Shown: positions 24,132-36,672 of the stretch, piece after piece | Numbering within the stretch: the stretch's first letter is position 1 | Layout of the letters: each line of letters begins with the position of its first letter | Source: Lasiodiplodia sp. COLG20 | Lineage: Eukaryota > Ascomycota > Dothideomycetes > Botryosphaeriales > Botryosphaeriaceae | Assembly (NCBI GenBank): GCA_009801085.1 | Contig: VNWV01000003.1 | Span: 620,001 to 684,000, forward strand | Reading direction: 5' to 3' | DNA length: 64,000 nucleotides | Made by a program: the position numbers and the translations under genes | Notes under the pieces: generated by a model | Told to the model about the DNA's origin: nothing | Databases searched by the model: none | The model's input: only the letters and a program-made list of their open reading frames with translations

Positions 24132-24865
24132 GGTGGTGGTGGTGGCTTTCTTTTGCATAGGGGACGGATGGATGGGAACGACGAGCATATATGCATGGGG
24201 ACTGGGTTTGCATGATCAGGGGTATGGGGAGCATTGCTTTCTTTTCCTTTTTTTCATGGCTTCTCTTCTGGTTTTTATGTCTCTTTTTTCAGACCTACCG
24301 GGGCTGGATGGGCAACGAATTTTCTATGACCGGGATGGTGGGTTGAAGTTGAGCTGGCAGACCGGTGGAGAGGGTCTTGAGAGCCAAGTCATCGGCTCTG
24401 CGTGTTCGGTTCTTCTTCTTCTTCCCCCTTCTCTCTCCATCTTCGCGGGGTGACGGTCATCATGAGCGTGCGTTTTATGAAGAGACGATATGATGATACC
24501 CTGGAACGATATGTATGTATGTAGCTATTAGCTCGGTTTTCCGAAGATGAACGTATCAAGAATGATCAAGATCTACTCTAAGCTTCTATCATCGCCCTCT
24601 TGAATCTTTGTTCTGGAAGGTGATTTTGTTTGCAGGCGTGCAGCATGTTTGCCTCAGGCACAATGGCTTGGCGCGGTCAATGCTTCCTCTTGCGCTCGGC
24701 CGGAGAAAATGGCGGAAGTGACATATTGGCCGGCAGCCCCAGCCCGCTGACTCTCAGAGAGCTCCCACTTGCCGCGTTCTTCCAGCAACCCCAATTCCTC
24801 AACAACCCCTCTCTCCGCCATCACCTCCAATCCCCCTCCTCGCCGCCCAGAACAAAGGCATCGCC
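24132..24865. other. Intergenic region
   Basis: About 730 bp lies between two tandem plus-strand genes. It begins with a GGT-rich stretch and includes pyrimidine runs. It should contain the 3' UTR of the giant protein gene and the promoter of the stomatin-like gene. No other feature was recognised. Confidence 0.6.
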
Positions 24866-26257
24866 ATGGCACCCGCCGCCGGGCTGATCCGCTCAGCCGC
24901 CCCGGGCGTGGCTCGCGCTCTGCGCGCCGCCTCTGCCGTCCGTCCGCAACCACGCGCCCTCGTCGCCGCCGCCGCCGCCGCGTCCTCTCGCAGCTTCACC
25001 AACTTCCCTCAGTCCTCGTCGTCGGCCAACGGCTCGCAGCCCAGCATCTTCGGGCTGCCAGCAGGTTCGAGCATGGGCGGCGGCTCGACGCCGACGTCGT
25101 ACTTCCAGCGGCCGTCGCTGCCGGCCAACACGATCGTGCGGTTCGTGCCGCAGCAGACGGCGTGGATCGTGGAGCGCATGGGCAAGTTCAACCGGATACT
25201 GCAACCGGGGCTGGCCATCTTGATCCCGTTCCTGGACCGGATAGCGTACGTCAAGAGCTTGAAGGAGGCGGCCATCGAGATCCCCAGCCAGAGCGCCATC
25301 ACGGCGGATAACGTGACGTTGGAGCTGGACGGCGTGTTGTATACGCGCGTGTTTGACGCGTATAAGGCTAGGTGAGTGGTTTTGTTCTCCTCATCACTTT
25401 TTTTGGGGCAATTGTGTTTGGGATTGTGGGTTAACAAGGATGTGGCACACAGTTACGGAGTCGAGGACGCCGAGTACGCCATCTCGCAGCTAGCGCAGAC
25501 GACGATGCGATCGGAAATCGGCCAGCTGACGCTGGACCACGTGCTGAAGGAGCGGGCGAACCTGAACGCCAACATCACGGCGGCGATCAACGAGGCGGCG
25601 CAGGACTGGGGCGTGACGTGCCTGCGCTACGAGATCCGCGACATCCACGCGCCCGGTCCCGTGGTGGAGGCGATGCACCGGCAGGTGACGGCGGAGCGCA
25701 GCAAGCGGGCGGAGATCCTGGAGTCGGAGGGCCAGCGGCAGAGCGCCATCAACATCGCCGAGGGCCGCAAGCAGAGCGTCATCCTGGCGTCGGAGGCGCT
25801 GAAGGCGGAGCAGATCAACATGGCGAGCGGTGAGGCGGAGGCGATTTTGCTGAAGGCGAAGGCGACGGCGTCCGGCATCGACGCCGTGGCGCGGTCCATC
25901 GAGCAGGGCAAGCACAACGCGCAGAGCGCCGTCAGCCTCAAGGTGGCCGAGCAGTACGTCGATGCCTTCGCCAAACTGGCCAAGGAGGGCACGTCTGTCG
26001 TCGTGCCCGGCAACGTGGGCGACATCGGCGGCATGATCGCTACGGCCATGTCGGTGTACGGCAAGGTGTCGGAGGGCCAGGCGAAGAACACGGCGGCCAA
26101 GCTGCTGGGTTCGGGCGAGCAGAAGCAGCACTACGAGTCGCCTGCCTCGGAGCGCGCGAAGGAGATTGAGAGGGAGGCACAGGAGCTGGGGGAGCAGGCT
26201 GATGATGTGCAGAAGAGCGTGTTGGAGAGCTTCGAGAACACGACGCAGAGGAGGTAA
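24866..26257 (+). CDS. Mitochondrial stomatin-like protein (SPFH/prohibitin family, SLP-2 type)
   Basis: Exons 24866-25371 and 25453-26257 join across an 81-bp intron to give 436 residues. The N-terminus is Arg/Ala-rich without acidic residues (RALRAASAVRPQPRALVAAA), typical of a mitochondrial presequence. The SPFH domain follows from about residue 85: VRFVPQQTAWIVERMGKF, then SQSAITADNVTLELDGVLY, then YAISQLAQTTMRSEIGQLTL. The later AERSKRAEILESEGQRQS segment is the helical part typical of stomatin-like protein 2. Family members form ring-like oligomers in the mitochondrial inner membrane and organise cardiolipin-rich domains and respiratory-chain proteins. The C-terminal tail is Glu/Gln-rich and probably coiled. 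The splice restores the conserved ...AYKASYGVEDAEYA junction. Length and domain order match the family. Confidence 0.95.
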
Positions 26258-27427
26258 ACGACCTCTCTCTGATGAGAGAATGATGAGGAGGGAAAGGGAG
26301 TGATATTGTAAGCTTTAAAGGAGGACTTCTTCTCTTCTCAGGTGGAGGATATTGCGGGCCATGCGGGATAGCGACTGGAGCGACGGCATTCGCCCCAGAA
26401 GCACACTGCTGGCAGGAGATATGGACATTATGGCGACGATGGATTAGTTTGGCGGATGCTAGGGAACATGACGCAAAAAAGCAGAATGGTGGATTGACGG
26501 ATGGACGGACGGGCACCACACACACGACATCGAACCAGCATGGCGTTACGAAAAAAGGGAGTCGTTGTACATGTATAGTATTAGGGGTGACAGTCTTCAC
26601 TTTTTCTTTGTTGGATTCTCTAAACGCTACTCTCACGGATGTGGATGGAAAGACAGACGAATAGGGGAGGAATAAAGTCACCCAGTCTTCCCATTGGCTG
26701 TAGGCATTTTTTCGCCTCTCTAGCGGTGGTGGCATGATAAGGTGAGAGATGAGTGGTAGTGTTCTTGGGAGAGTAGCTGCCGCGTGATGCCCAACGAATT
26801 GGAAGAGAAGCCATGCTTAGGCGCGGTTGCCGATCACAGAGGGAGCAGCGCATGCTTGCATGTGGGTCGGGCCCATATGCGGGGACCGGACTCTTCTGCG
26901 CGCTTGAAGGGTAAGGGGAAAAGGTGATCAGTAGCCCGCCGCTCATCGCGAATGGGAGCTTTTTCGGGGGCGGCGGACGCCAATGGGTTATTCTTGCTTT
27001 AGCACCGGGACTAGCGGCTGCAGGTTGGGTGGAGTTCTTTCCACGTAGGCTCCACTTTGTTGGTCTGCTGCTCACTTGCCTGATTACTACTGTTTTCTCC
27101 GGCGCGCAGCCAGCCAGGCAGGCGAATTCCAGCCACCGTGATTTAAAGGCAACTGGTGTCGCCCCCCGAGTGGGAACGTGCAGAGGAGGGAGGCGAGGCA
27201 AGAAAAAATATTTGACCGGTCAAAGGTTCCATGTCAGCTTTCTTCTTCCTCATCTTCAGCCTGACGATTCGAACTTGAAGAAAAGCCTTTTGCGACGTGC
27301 CACGGGAAGAGAAGACGTGTGGGCCCGGAAACGGAGGCGGATACGGCAGTGAGACGAGAGAGCGAGAGAGAAAAAGAGGAAGAGCAGAGCAGAGAGAGAT
27401 TATAAAAGGGCAAGGCGGGAAGAAAGA
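26258..27427. other. Intergenic region upstream of kynurenine formamidase
   Basis: About 1.2 kb lies between tandem plus-strand genes. It ends in a purine-rich GA tract at about 27352-27400, followed directly by a TATA-box-like sequence. Short overlapping frames show no domain. No RNA gene was recognised. Confidence 0.6.
27401..27407 (+). promoter_or_regulatory. TATA-box-like TATAAAA close to the first ATG
   Basis: TATAAAAGGG begins at 27401 after a GA-rich tract, only about 20 bp before the first ATG of the kynurenine formamidase frame. If it acts as a TATA box, transcription would normally start at or beyond that ATG, which affects which start codon is used. Confidence 0.4.
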
Positions 27428-29371
27428 ATGGTCGACGTTTACGACGTCCGCCGGAGGTGCGCTCAAGCCGCAGCGCTCGCCGACGCCGCAACCCAAGCAC
27501 TGCCCCGACCCTCGCAGCAGTACCACCAGCAGATCCAGCAACAGCGGCTGCACCGCTCCACGTCGGCGCCGCAGCAGTACTACCAGCACCAGGCCCCTTC
27601 TTCCCGCTCGCTGCCGCAGACCAGCAACAGCCAGCAAGGAGGAGGAGCACAACAGCCAGGGCAATCGCCCCCGCAGCCGCAGTACAGCTACCAGCAGCAC
27701 CAGCAGCACCGCGCGAACCTGCTCCGCTCGAACAGCGTCACCAACGGTAGTGCCGGCAACAACGGCGGCGGCAGCAGCTACGTCAACGGCGCCTTTTCGA
27801 CCCCGCTCCGCGCCGACAACACGTTCCTGAACATGACCAACACGACGCAGAGCTACCCGCTGCACATCAAGGGCGTGCCCTACGCCACCACGTCGCGTCT
27901 GCAGACGCTGGATATTTGCTTGCCGCGTCCGCTGAGCGAGAGCCCGAAGGATGCCGTTTGGGTCGTGTGAGTGCTTTTTTTTTTTCCTATTTCCGTTCTT
28001 CTGAAGATTTTACTTTTTTACTTTTTTTTGTGACTGCGGGGTTGCTCGTGAGTTCTGCAGGGCAGCGGGTTTGCCCGGTTGGCTGAGTTGTGCGTCTCAC
28101 TGCTCCCGCTTCCGCTTCCGCTTCCGCGTGGCTGCTGCACGACACCATTTTGCATTTTCCCTCCCTCATTTGGATTTAGCGTGATTGAGCGCTGGGCTTT
28201 CTGTTTACTCATGTCAGCGGACAATTTTTGCTGGGATTATTCCCATGGCCGAATTCCTTCTCTTCGTCACGCTGAAGAAGCTGGGGGCATAAGGCTGAAG
28301 AGGACGGTTATGGATTGAGCTGCTCGGAGAGAAAGGCCTAAACGCTCCCCTGCATAATCGCACCTACCAGCAGCTCCACTTTCCATAGTCATTTCTTTTC
28401 AACTTCGAAATCAGAGAGCACCACACTAACCCGTCTCTCCCAGCTACATCCACGGCGGCGCCTGGCGCGACCCCCTCGTCAGCTCAGCCTCCCTAACGCC
28501 CGCCGTCCACCACCTGCTCTCCTACACCCCCACCTCCGCCGCCTCTTCCCCCGGCGGCAGCATCACCAGCACCACCAGCACCTCATCCAGCAGCAAGCGC
28601 ACCCTCTCCCACATCGCCGGCTTCGCCTCCATCAACTACCGCCTCAGCCCCTACCCGCAACACCCAACCGCCCCCTCGCTGTCCCCCACCTCCAGCATAC
28701 CCGCCCGCCACGAGGGCCGCAACGTCACGCACCCCTCGCACGTCTCCGACACCGCGGCCGCCATGCGCTGGCTACGCGCCGAATACGGCGTCGGCGGCGA
28801 GTCGGGCCCCGACGGGCCCCCCGCGCGCGACTGGGTCGTCGTGGGCCATAGCTGCGGCGCGACGCTGGCGTGCCAGCTCGTCGCGGACGGCTGGCTCGAC
28901 GGCAGCGAGTTCGACAAGGTGGCGGCGCCGGTCGGCATCGTCGGCCTGTGCGGCCTGTACAACCTGCCGCTCCTCGCCGAGAACCACGCCGATTGCCCCG
29001 CCTACGAGGAGTTCTTGCAGGCCGCGTTCGGCGGCGACGAGAGCGTCTGGCTGCGCGCCAGCCCGACGCAGCTCGCGCAGAAGCTCGGCGAGGACCGCTG
29101 GCAGAAGGGCCGCTGTGTGGTGCTGGCGAGCAGTCCGGACGACGAGTTGGTCGAGGCGATGCAGAGGGATGTCATGGTCAGGGCGTTGGAGGAGAGGGGG
29201 TGGGTCAGGCGGGAGGAAGGCGGCGGCCCGGATGGGAGGGAGCTGGTGTTGGTCGAGTTGGATGGCAGGCACGATGATGCGTGGAGGGAGGGGAGGAGCG
29301 TTGCGAAGACGATTGAGGTGGTTATTGGGAGGTTGTTTGAGACGACGCCGAAGGAGGGGGGGTTCTTTTGA
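27428..29371 (+). CDS. BNA7: Kynurenine formamidase (arylformamidase), BNA7 type
   Basis: Exons 27428-27966 and 28444-29371 join to 488 residues; starting from the second in-frame ATG (27833) gives 353. The alpha/beta-hydrolase core shows the oxyanion motif HGGAWRDP (about residues 183-190), ASINYRLSPYPQHP, and the nucleophile motif GHSCGA with Ser316. Candidate acid residues are in SSPDDELV (about 412-413), and the catalytic His is in DGRHDDAW (about 456). The enzyme converts N-formylkynurenine to kynurenine in the tryptophan-to-NAD pathway. The core begins around LQTLDICLPRPL. The 120-odd residues before MTNTTQSYPLH are Gln/Ser-rich and not part of the known fold. The 477-bp intron is long for this window; its GTGAGT donor and CCCAG acceptor restore VVYIHGGAW, so the splice is credible. 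Confidence 0.88.
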
Positions 29372-32300
29372 GGGGTTGAGGGGTTGAATGTTGTTTGTTT
29401 TGAATGATGGATGGATGGACGAATGAATGAATGAATGCATGTGTGGGGCATTTTTATGAATCATGTGAATCATGTGGCGTAGGGTAGATGGGGGAGAGGG
29501 GTTGCCCTTTTTTATATATAAGAGAGCGCTGAGAGCGCGGAGATTCTTCGAGATTGCATTCAAAGTTTCTGAGATGTTTCACCTACTTCGAAGAAAGGGA
29601 CGACTTGCGTTGCTTAAAGAATGGACAATAACTGATGACTTCCGCTCTGTTGTCCTGTTTCCGCTTGTTGAACTTGCCGATGGCATGGTTTCTGCTCTCC
29701 CCCCCTCTTTTCGTGCTGGTGATCTACATTAAAAACTGTTGATGATGAAGTTCAGAATTGCTTTGAGATGCTGTGCGGCATCTTGTAGATATTTCAATGA
29801 CAAGCAGAGGGGCATACGGGTTTCTGGACACTGAGGGGATGAGCCCGAGCGGCCAGCCGAAGTCTGATCCAAGGTACTTACGAATGGACGGAGCCACCAC
29901 AGTACAAATGGATCTGCCATAGTACTGTGTCAAGCTGCTTCGCTTTCCTGCTTCTCATTCCTCGGGGAATGAGGCCTTTTAAAAGGTGAGCTTTCAGGCA
30001 GAAGTAAGTGTCACGCTCCAAGCTTTCATTCGGGCACTGGGTCCGCGTGCTTGCCGCAAGGCACCAGTCGGAACCATGAGGGTCTAGCGGAGGCTCCGTC
30101 TGAATGTGACTGAGGGGCAGATGGCCTGGTCGCGTGAGGAGAAGTGGCGGTTTTCTATATAAGAAGTGCTGCGGTTGAACGTGGAATTGTCAATTTGGTA
30201 TTTGCTAATTCTACAGTATTTTCTCTTAATTCTGGTCAAAGGCAAACTCACTTTGTTGGTTTTGCTGTCTCTTTCTCTCGTCTTGCTTTGTGGCCATGTT
30301 CTCTTTCTGCTGCTTTATACAGATGAGTGGCCTACTCTCGATTTCCCTCATGACTTCGCGCTGCTTATCGTGAGCCTCACCGACCTTTGACAGCGGACGG
30401 CATCATTGATTCGAGATGCTGGTAACACTACAGCAGATCTCTGTGACGAAACCCAACCCCGCAGGCTGTGAGACAAAATAGAGTTGTGACTGGAGGACAA
30501 CCAGCAAGGAGTGTTGACGCTTGCGTTGACGTCAACGCAGTCGCCGTTGGTATCTACCTCGATGGTCTCGCGGCCTTCAAATCCATTTGCTGGTTTCAAA
30601 ATCTTTGGGCCGTTGGCGGGCTTCATAAGGAGAGCCGTTGAGGCTCATTCAGCGTGGTCTCGTGCCTCTCCAAAAGCTATGGCCGTCATCACGGGGCATT
30701 CTGCCGGATGAGCCCGCGTGCGGCTGCGGGCAAAGCGTGCATTGCGTTAGGCGGCCGCAGGATGTTGAAATGATCGGTTCCCGTGAGCTACCGGACGCTG
30801 GTGGGTGCAAACCAGCTTGGAGTATAAATTCAACTTCAACGGAGCAATGGATCAAAACGTAAAACAATGCTCTCCAATGGCTCGCTAGGGGAGTACATGG
30901 GTATGCGTACACACTACACTCTCTTTGGTGTTGTCCGAGTGACCAAGAAGATAAGCTTACTGCCTCCTGTCGCCGTCCTCACCGATGTTCGTATCTTTTG
31001 TCACACTCTTGTTGCCTTTCTCCACCATATACTAGTGATGCCCACCAGCATCGCGATAGACCTGCGCAGCCCATTCTTGGTGTGAAATACGGCAAGGATG
31101 TGAGAACTCAGAGGAACCACGAGTAAGAAACTAGCAGCGACAACAATGATGCAAAACATGGCACAAAGCCGCAAAGCCGCAAAGTCGTCAAACCACATTC
31201 TCGATGAGAATCCCATCGACGCTCATGCTGTCGTGTTGCAGAACGGGTAGATTGGGCATGAGCAGTGGCTTTAAGCTTGCTCCGCGGAGTGAGGAAACGG
31301 TGGCAGCTGAGCGAGCACAGGCCGATCTGGTGATAGCGGCAGGGTATAGAGGCACTGGGGGGCTTCTAGATTGACATGTGATAATGGCGGAATGTTCGGC
31401 GGGTGAGTGGGCGTTGTCAGCTGCCATGCAGGAAAGAGACCCTTAGTGATGTCGGCGGAGGCGTTGTCTCCTACTTGGCCCATGAGGCAGCAGCTTGCGC
31501 AAATGTCTATAAAAACAACCAAGAATGTGGGTATCTTTGGCCATTGAAGAAGATAAAAATTTCTACACCAGTCACCCATTAAACAGTTCAGAATAAACCA
31601 ACACTTTCCGCTTTCTTTGTAATTGCATTACCGCAAGGCGAATGTGTGGCCCTGAGAAGTACGCATGAGGTTTCCAAGTTACACTTCTGTTCCCCATTAG
31701 TATTGGAAATTGCTAGTTCTCATCATAAATTGAAGTGTATGCATAGGAGGTAAATCATCAAAGGTTATTTCCCCACACAGACAGTTGTATAGCTGTTGGG
31801 ACAATTCGTTTGTGGTGCACTAACCTTCCTGACACCAAAAGTGGGCGAGGACTACTGCTCTTTGAAAAGAAGATTATTTTTGTTATATGCGATGAAATTC
31901 TGAAGTGAGATGTCTAACAATTTCTCATATAAATCTAATTGTAAGAGGTAAGAGGGAAGCAGAGCACGGGACAAGTGGTGTGCGCACCGACAGAAGTTCT
32001 CTGCAGCTGATGGCTGAGACATCGTCTATGCTTATGCACGGAATTTATCAGGTCAGAAGGGCCCCACCGCCACGGAGCCGCATGGTACTGGCTGGAAAGA
32101 TTGTGTATATAATTGGGAATGAGAGGCAGCACTCCCCTCAAGACACGAAAGCAACAGTGTTTTGTAATTGACGAGATGGGTCGGTGAGACTGACTCTGAT
32201 GACTGGCCTTTCCGGCCTCTCTCCGTTTCTTGGAGCTGAATGCCACGGCATCCGCCATCAAAACCGTTGTTCCCTTTTGAACTCCATCCCCCAGCATCAA

Positions 32301-35150
32301 AATCATAAGTTTGAGTCCATCGTCTGGAAAAAATGTTGAGACTCATCACCGCTGGTCGAAGAAATGAGTATTATTGACAAGGCAGTAGTCCCAGTACATC
32401 AAGATTTTGAGCCTGGAAGACGAGTAGTGTGTCCGTGTTGAGTCTTTCAAGCACGTCTGTCGGGCAAGCCGTTGTCTCATACGAATTCACGACTGAACGA
32501 GGGTGGCTCTATGTTCGAGCGTACTGACAACTCTTGGTCAGCGTTATTGCTCACAGCCTGGGTACAATGAACAAGTACCATTCAGTGGCGGATCATCCAT
32601 ATGCTTACGCAATACTCTGCTACGGATTAATCTACTCTGAATCGCGAAATAAGCTGCATTTTCTCTACAGAAAATTGATCCATTCTTAGGTGGGTATGAA
32701 ATTTTGGAGCTACACGAAGAGATCTTGGCGTAGATTTCAACTGTCTACGCAAGAAGCACGAAATATCCCTTTGGTGAAAAGGCTTAGGGAAGGTTCAATA
32801 TTCTTAAAACTCACTGTAGCGTCAACTGGGAAGATTGGTAGGTCCGTACACGCTGTGAAAGTTGTAAAACAGGCACTGTAGGCCACGAAAGAAGTGATCT
32901 TGTGCAATCATATTTTGCGCGGCATTACACTCGGCGTACGTGTATTGTGAAAGCTCTTGTCTGGATGTTCTTGTGTAGTTCTTTATTCGAGATCTGCGCC
33001 GGGAAGATTGCCTATAGCACGATTCATGTGCTGTTGAGGATGGGATCAGATATCTGGGCTCTCCCCGGCCACAAATATGCAGGTGATGACAACCGGTCAT
33101 CTGAAAATATCATGTGCAATGAAATTCGAGATTGTCCGGGACTGGTTGACTATCTAGGCATATCGTCAGTGCTTTCTACATTCTCTTATAACTCGCCGCC
33201 TTAGACACTCTGAGTCTTCAAGCATGGTGAGGTTTGTGTGAAATAGATTCATCTACACTTTCACTCTTCTTTTCTTCCTACTTCTGTCTCGAAAAATGTG
33301 AACAAGGCTTTGAAATTGGCGCCAGAGCGGCTCGGCAACTTTGGAAGCCGCAGTCAGCATTTATTAACATTGCTGATGATCCACTTCTTTCCATATTTAA
33401 TTACGAAATCAATAACTAATGCTACTATGCAGCAGCATACATACTCCTACACCGTCCATGAACTGTTGATGCAAATATCAAGGAATGGAAACGAACAAGA
33501 CAAGCACAACAGTAGGAAGACTTTCTTCTGGGATTCTGGTCAAGCTGACCAAGCGGTGAGTACAACGATGATCCTCAAGTTCTATGCAATGTTTTATATA
33601 GTACGCCTTCGCGAAGTACCTAGTATTCTCCCACGTGAAGTGTGGCTGGGAGACGTTCGGGACAGCTCACCTGATGCAGGAGGGAATTCGTGGATAAAAG
33701 ACCAGACAATTCATCCATTTGGGCCGCACTGCAAAGCCAGAGCGGTTGATTCATAGGTATTTCATTACGAGCACTCGCTGTGACTGTCGCTGCAGTCCGT
33801 TGGGAGAACAGTCCTGTAGATGAATCAAGCTTACGAAAACTTTTGGTTCTGAGAATCTATTAATGCGGATGTATATCCTCAACTTCTCATGCAGACGAGC
33901 AGCATCACCAATTCAGATTGCTCCTCACCACGTGCATATCGTGTATCCGTCCTGAGACACTTGGATCCATTTCAAGCCCAGTACAAGTATATTCTGACTG
34001 GGAAAAAGCGAAAAAGAAAGTGAAACTTCTGCTCTGTGAGTGAGACATGCATGTGGTTTAGTGATATCTTGTGATTCCAGTAGCGCTATTCATATTTAAA
34101 TACGCCCATCACTTCCCGGAAGTCCTTATGCATTGCAATACGCATGGGAACACGGTGGGTCATACGATCCTTTCACTTGACCCTGCGTCCACCTGCCAAG
34201 ATGTAGGCAAGGGGCTTTCCATTGCTCTTTTAAAGCTCGCCGGTTGCTGATGATCCATGGTTTGCAGACAACATGGAGGATCGTTTGTTTCTGCGTCAAC
34301 AATGGTCGAAATCAGATTTGAGTACACTTTCTTTGCCTCCCACAAGGCGCAGTGCACCTCTCCCTCTCTGGCTCTCCCACACAGCACAAAGCAGCATTTC
34401 CCCCTCACAGCCTTCCGCAACAACCAATACGCGTCATCCTCATCACCATCAGCCAACGATGCAAACCACCATCGTCACCCACACAGACCCCGCTCCGTAC
34501 TCTATCTATACAACCTTGGCTCCGAGTCGAGATGGAGACGCTCTACCGAGGGAAGGCAAGAGTATGAGGTTGAGGCGGCTTCGTTCGAGTTTTCATGAAG
34601 CTGTCTAAAGCGCATAGTTCGAGCAAAGATGGGCTCATAGAGGCTTTATATATGGTCTCCAATCCTTGAGCACAGATGACCGTCTTGTGATTCCTTCCCC
34701 CCACCCCCTCTTGATACATGCAGGGTCTGCCGATGGTGGTGAGTCATCTGAGTCCGAATGGCACTAAGCTGCAGCACCCTGCTACCTACCCGCAACACCA
34801 AGATGGTGACCGCTGCGAAGCATGCCTGGATGTAAGACACGACTCACGTAGCCGTGGCCTGCGGCGTTTCCCCACCATCTCAGGGATGGGATCTTCCGTC
34901 TCCGAACGAGCAGTCAATCATTTACACCAACATGTACACGCATGATGTTCAAAGTATTGTGGCATAGATCATTCTCGTTTCAATTTTTTTCATGCTGTTC
35001 TTATCGTTGACGCAACCAGTGACGCCATTGCTCGGAAGAGGCAGCGTCCTGGGTATAAGCATTCAACCTCATTCCAAACTCCAGCAATCTCACCAGAAGA
35101 CTCTCTTGAACCACGACCCCGCAAGAAGACCCCAGAGCAAGTGAATTCGT
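29372..35150. other. Largest gene-free, lower-GC island
   Basis: About 5.8 kb lies between the convergent 3' ends of the kynurenine formamidase and OLA1 genes. Only short frames occur (at most about 150 codons), without recognisable domains or consistent codon use. It starts with ATGG/GAAT-type simple repeats at about 29405-29437. Several TATA-like sequences occur (about 30156, 33594 and 34645). I found no tRNA signature, transposase frame or LTR pair. It may be a decayed transposon landing site, which is inference. Confidence 0.6.
29405..29437. repeat. ATGG / GAAT tetranucleotide simple repeats
   Basis: Consecutive ATGG units pass into GAAT units just downstream of the kynurenine formamidase stop, probably inside its 3' UTR. 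Confidence 0.75.
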
Positions 35151-36672
35151 TTAACCCTTAGCGGCACCAGCCTTGATGAGGAGAATGTCTCCGTCCTCAA
35201 CGACGTAGTCCTTACCCTTGGTCATAATCTTACCCTGGGCCTTGACCGTCGCTTCATCACCCAGCTCCTTGAGTATGTTGTAGTTGTACACAATGGCCTG
35301 AATGAAAGTCTTCTCGAAATCTGTACTCATTGTTAGCGTCATTCTCTTGTTTTGTAAGAGCTGGAGGTTCCTTACCAGTGTGAATGACACCGGCCGCCTG
35401 TGGTGCCTTGGTACCGACACGGATGGTCCATTGCCTGACCTCATCCTCACCAGTGGTGAAGAACGAGGCAAGGTTGAGGGCCTTGCGCATGGTGATGATA
35501 GCCTTGGGAAGCGCAGACTGGACGCCAAGCTTCTTGCACTCCTCCTCAGCTTCGGCCTCAGTCTCTAAACGACTAAGGCGCTCTTCCAAGCAGATGGAGA
35601 TGGGAATGATAGGGTCGCCCTCGGCGTGCTCCTTGACCCACTCAGCGATCTTGGGAAGGTGCTTGTTCTTCTTACGGATGTAATCCCTCTCGCTAAGGTT
35701 GACGAGGAAGACAACAGGCTTAGCGGTAAGAAGGAAAAGGGTGTTGATGACCTCAACCTATGAGAGCATTAGCATTGCTCAACATCATATTCAGAAGGTT
35801 GTGAAGGTGATGTTTAAGTGCAAAATCAGACGGGACTTCTTCTCAGTAAGACCTCTAAGCGTTGTATATTTGGTGAGGCTTTCGAAGAGCTGGGTGTATA
35901 TTCGGGCTGAGCCCTTTGTCATCATTAAAGCGGGGAGGATGTGTGAGGCAGCAATAAAAAGATAATAACCTACCTCCTTGGGGGACCAGGTGCCCTTGCG
36001 GACATCCTTGCCAGCCTTGAGGTGCTCAAGAATCTTCTCGACGGTGGCCTGCTCCTCCTTGAGCTTCTTCATCTCAAGGCTCTGGCCACCTCTCCTGGTC
36101 TGCTTGACGTAGTTCTCATGGGCCTTCTCGACGAACTCGATATCCTTGATGCGCAGCTCCTCGCTGATGATGTCCAAATCACGGGCGGGATCGACGTCAC
36201 CCTCGACGTGAATAATCTCAGCATCGTCGAAACAACGAACGACCTGGAAGATGGCATCGACAGCACGAATGTGCGACAAGAAAGCGTTGCCGAGACCGGC
36301 ACCAGTCGAAGCACCACGGGTAAGACCAGCGATATCGTAGATGGTCAAGTGGGCGGGGACCTCGGACTTGGGCTTGTACTGCTTGCACAGCCAGTCGAAG
36401 CGCTCGTCGGGGACGAGGACGCGCGACTCCTCAGGGTCGATGGTAGCATAGGGGAAGTTGGCCGGGTTACCGAGGGAGCACTTGGTAATGGCCTGGAAGA
36501 GCGTGGACTTGCCGACGTTGGCGAGACCGACCTGAGATCACTGTCAGGGTAAGAACTTTGCATACTCAACACGTTGCGAGGAAGGCTGCCTACATACGAT
36601 GCCACTCTTCAGGTTGTTGCCGGGCCTGCCCAGCAGGACCTTCTGCTCGGGTTGCGCCTTCTTGGGCGGCAT
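35151..36672 (-). CDS. OLA1: Obg-like ATPase 1 (YchF/OLA1 family)
   Basis: Four minus-strand exons are inferred: 36672-36598, 36531-35974, 35757-35376 and 35320-35151. They join in phase to 394 residues, the normal family length. The start [20 protein letters not shown] matches the family start. The P-loop is GLANVGKST (residues 27-35, just after the first splice), and the Walker B-like element is DIAGL. The specificity motif NLSE replaces the GTPase NKxD, as expected for an ATP-preferring YchF protein. A helical coiled-coil insertion and a C-terminal TGS domain ([15 protein letters not shown] to [12 protein letters not shown]) complete the protein. OLA1/YchF proteins bind ribosomes and affect translation and stress responses in the cytosol. 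Introns are 66, 216 and 55 bp. A longer upstream open frame exists but lacks family similarity. The gene is divergent from the PPPDE peptidase gene. Confidence 0.96.

Noticed and set aside
29958..29978. Short hairpin TCATTCCTCGGGGAATGA
   Set aside because: Seven-bp stem without flanking terminator or RNA-gene features.
33298..33756. A 152-codon plus-strand frame in the 29-35 kb island
   Set aside because: A/T-rich codons, no domain and no splice partner; consistent with chance in low-GC DNA.
34257..34608. Two overlapping 111-113 codon frames in the 29-35 kb island
   Set aside because: Equal openness in two frames, His/Pro-rich composition and no recognisable feature. Transcript evidence would be needed.
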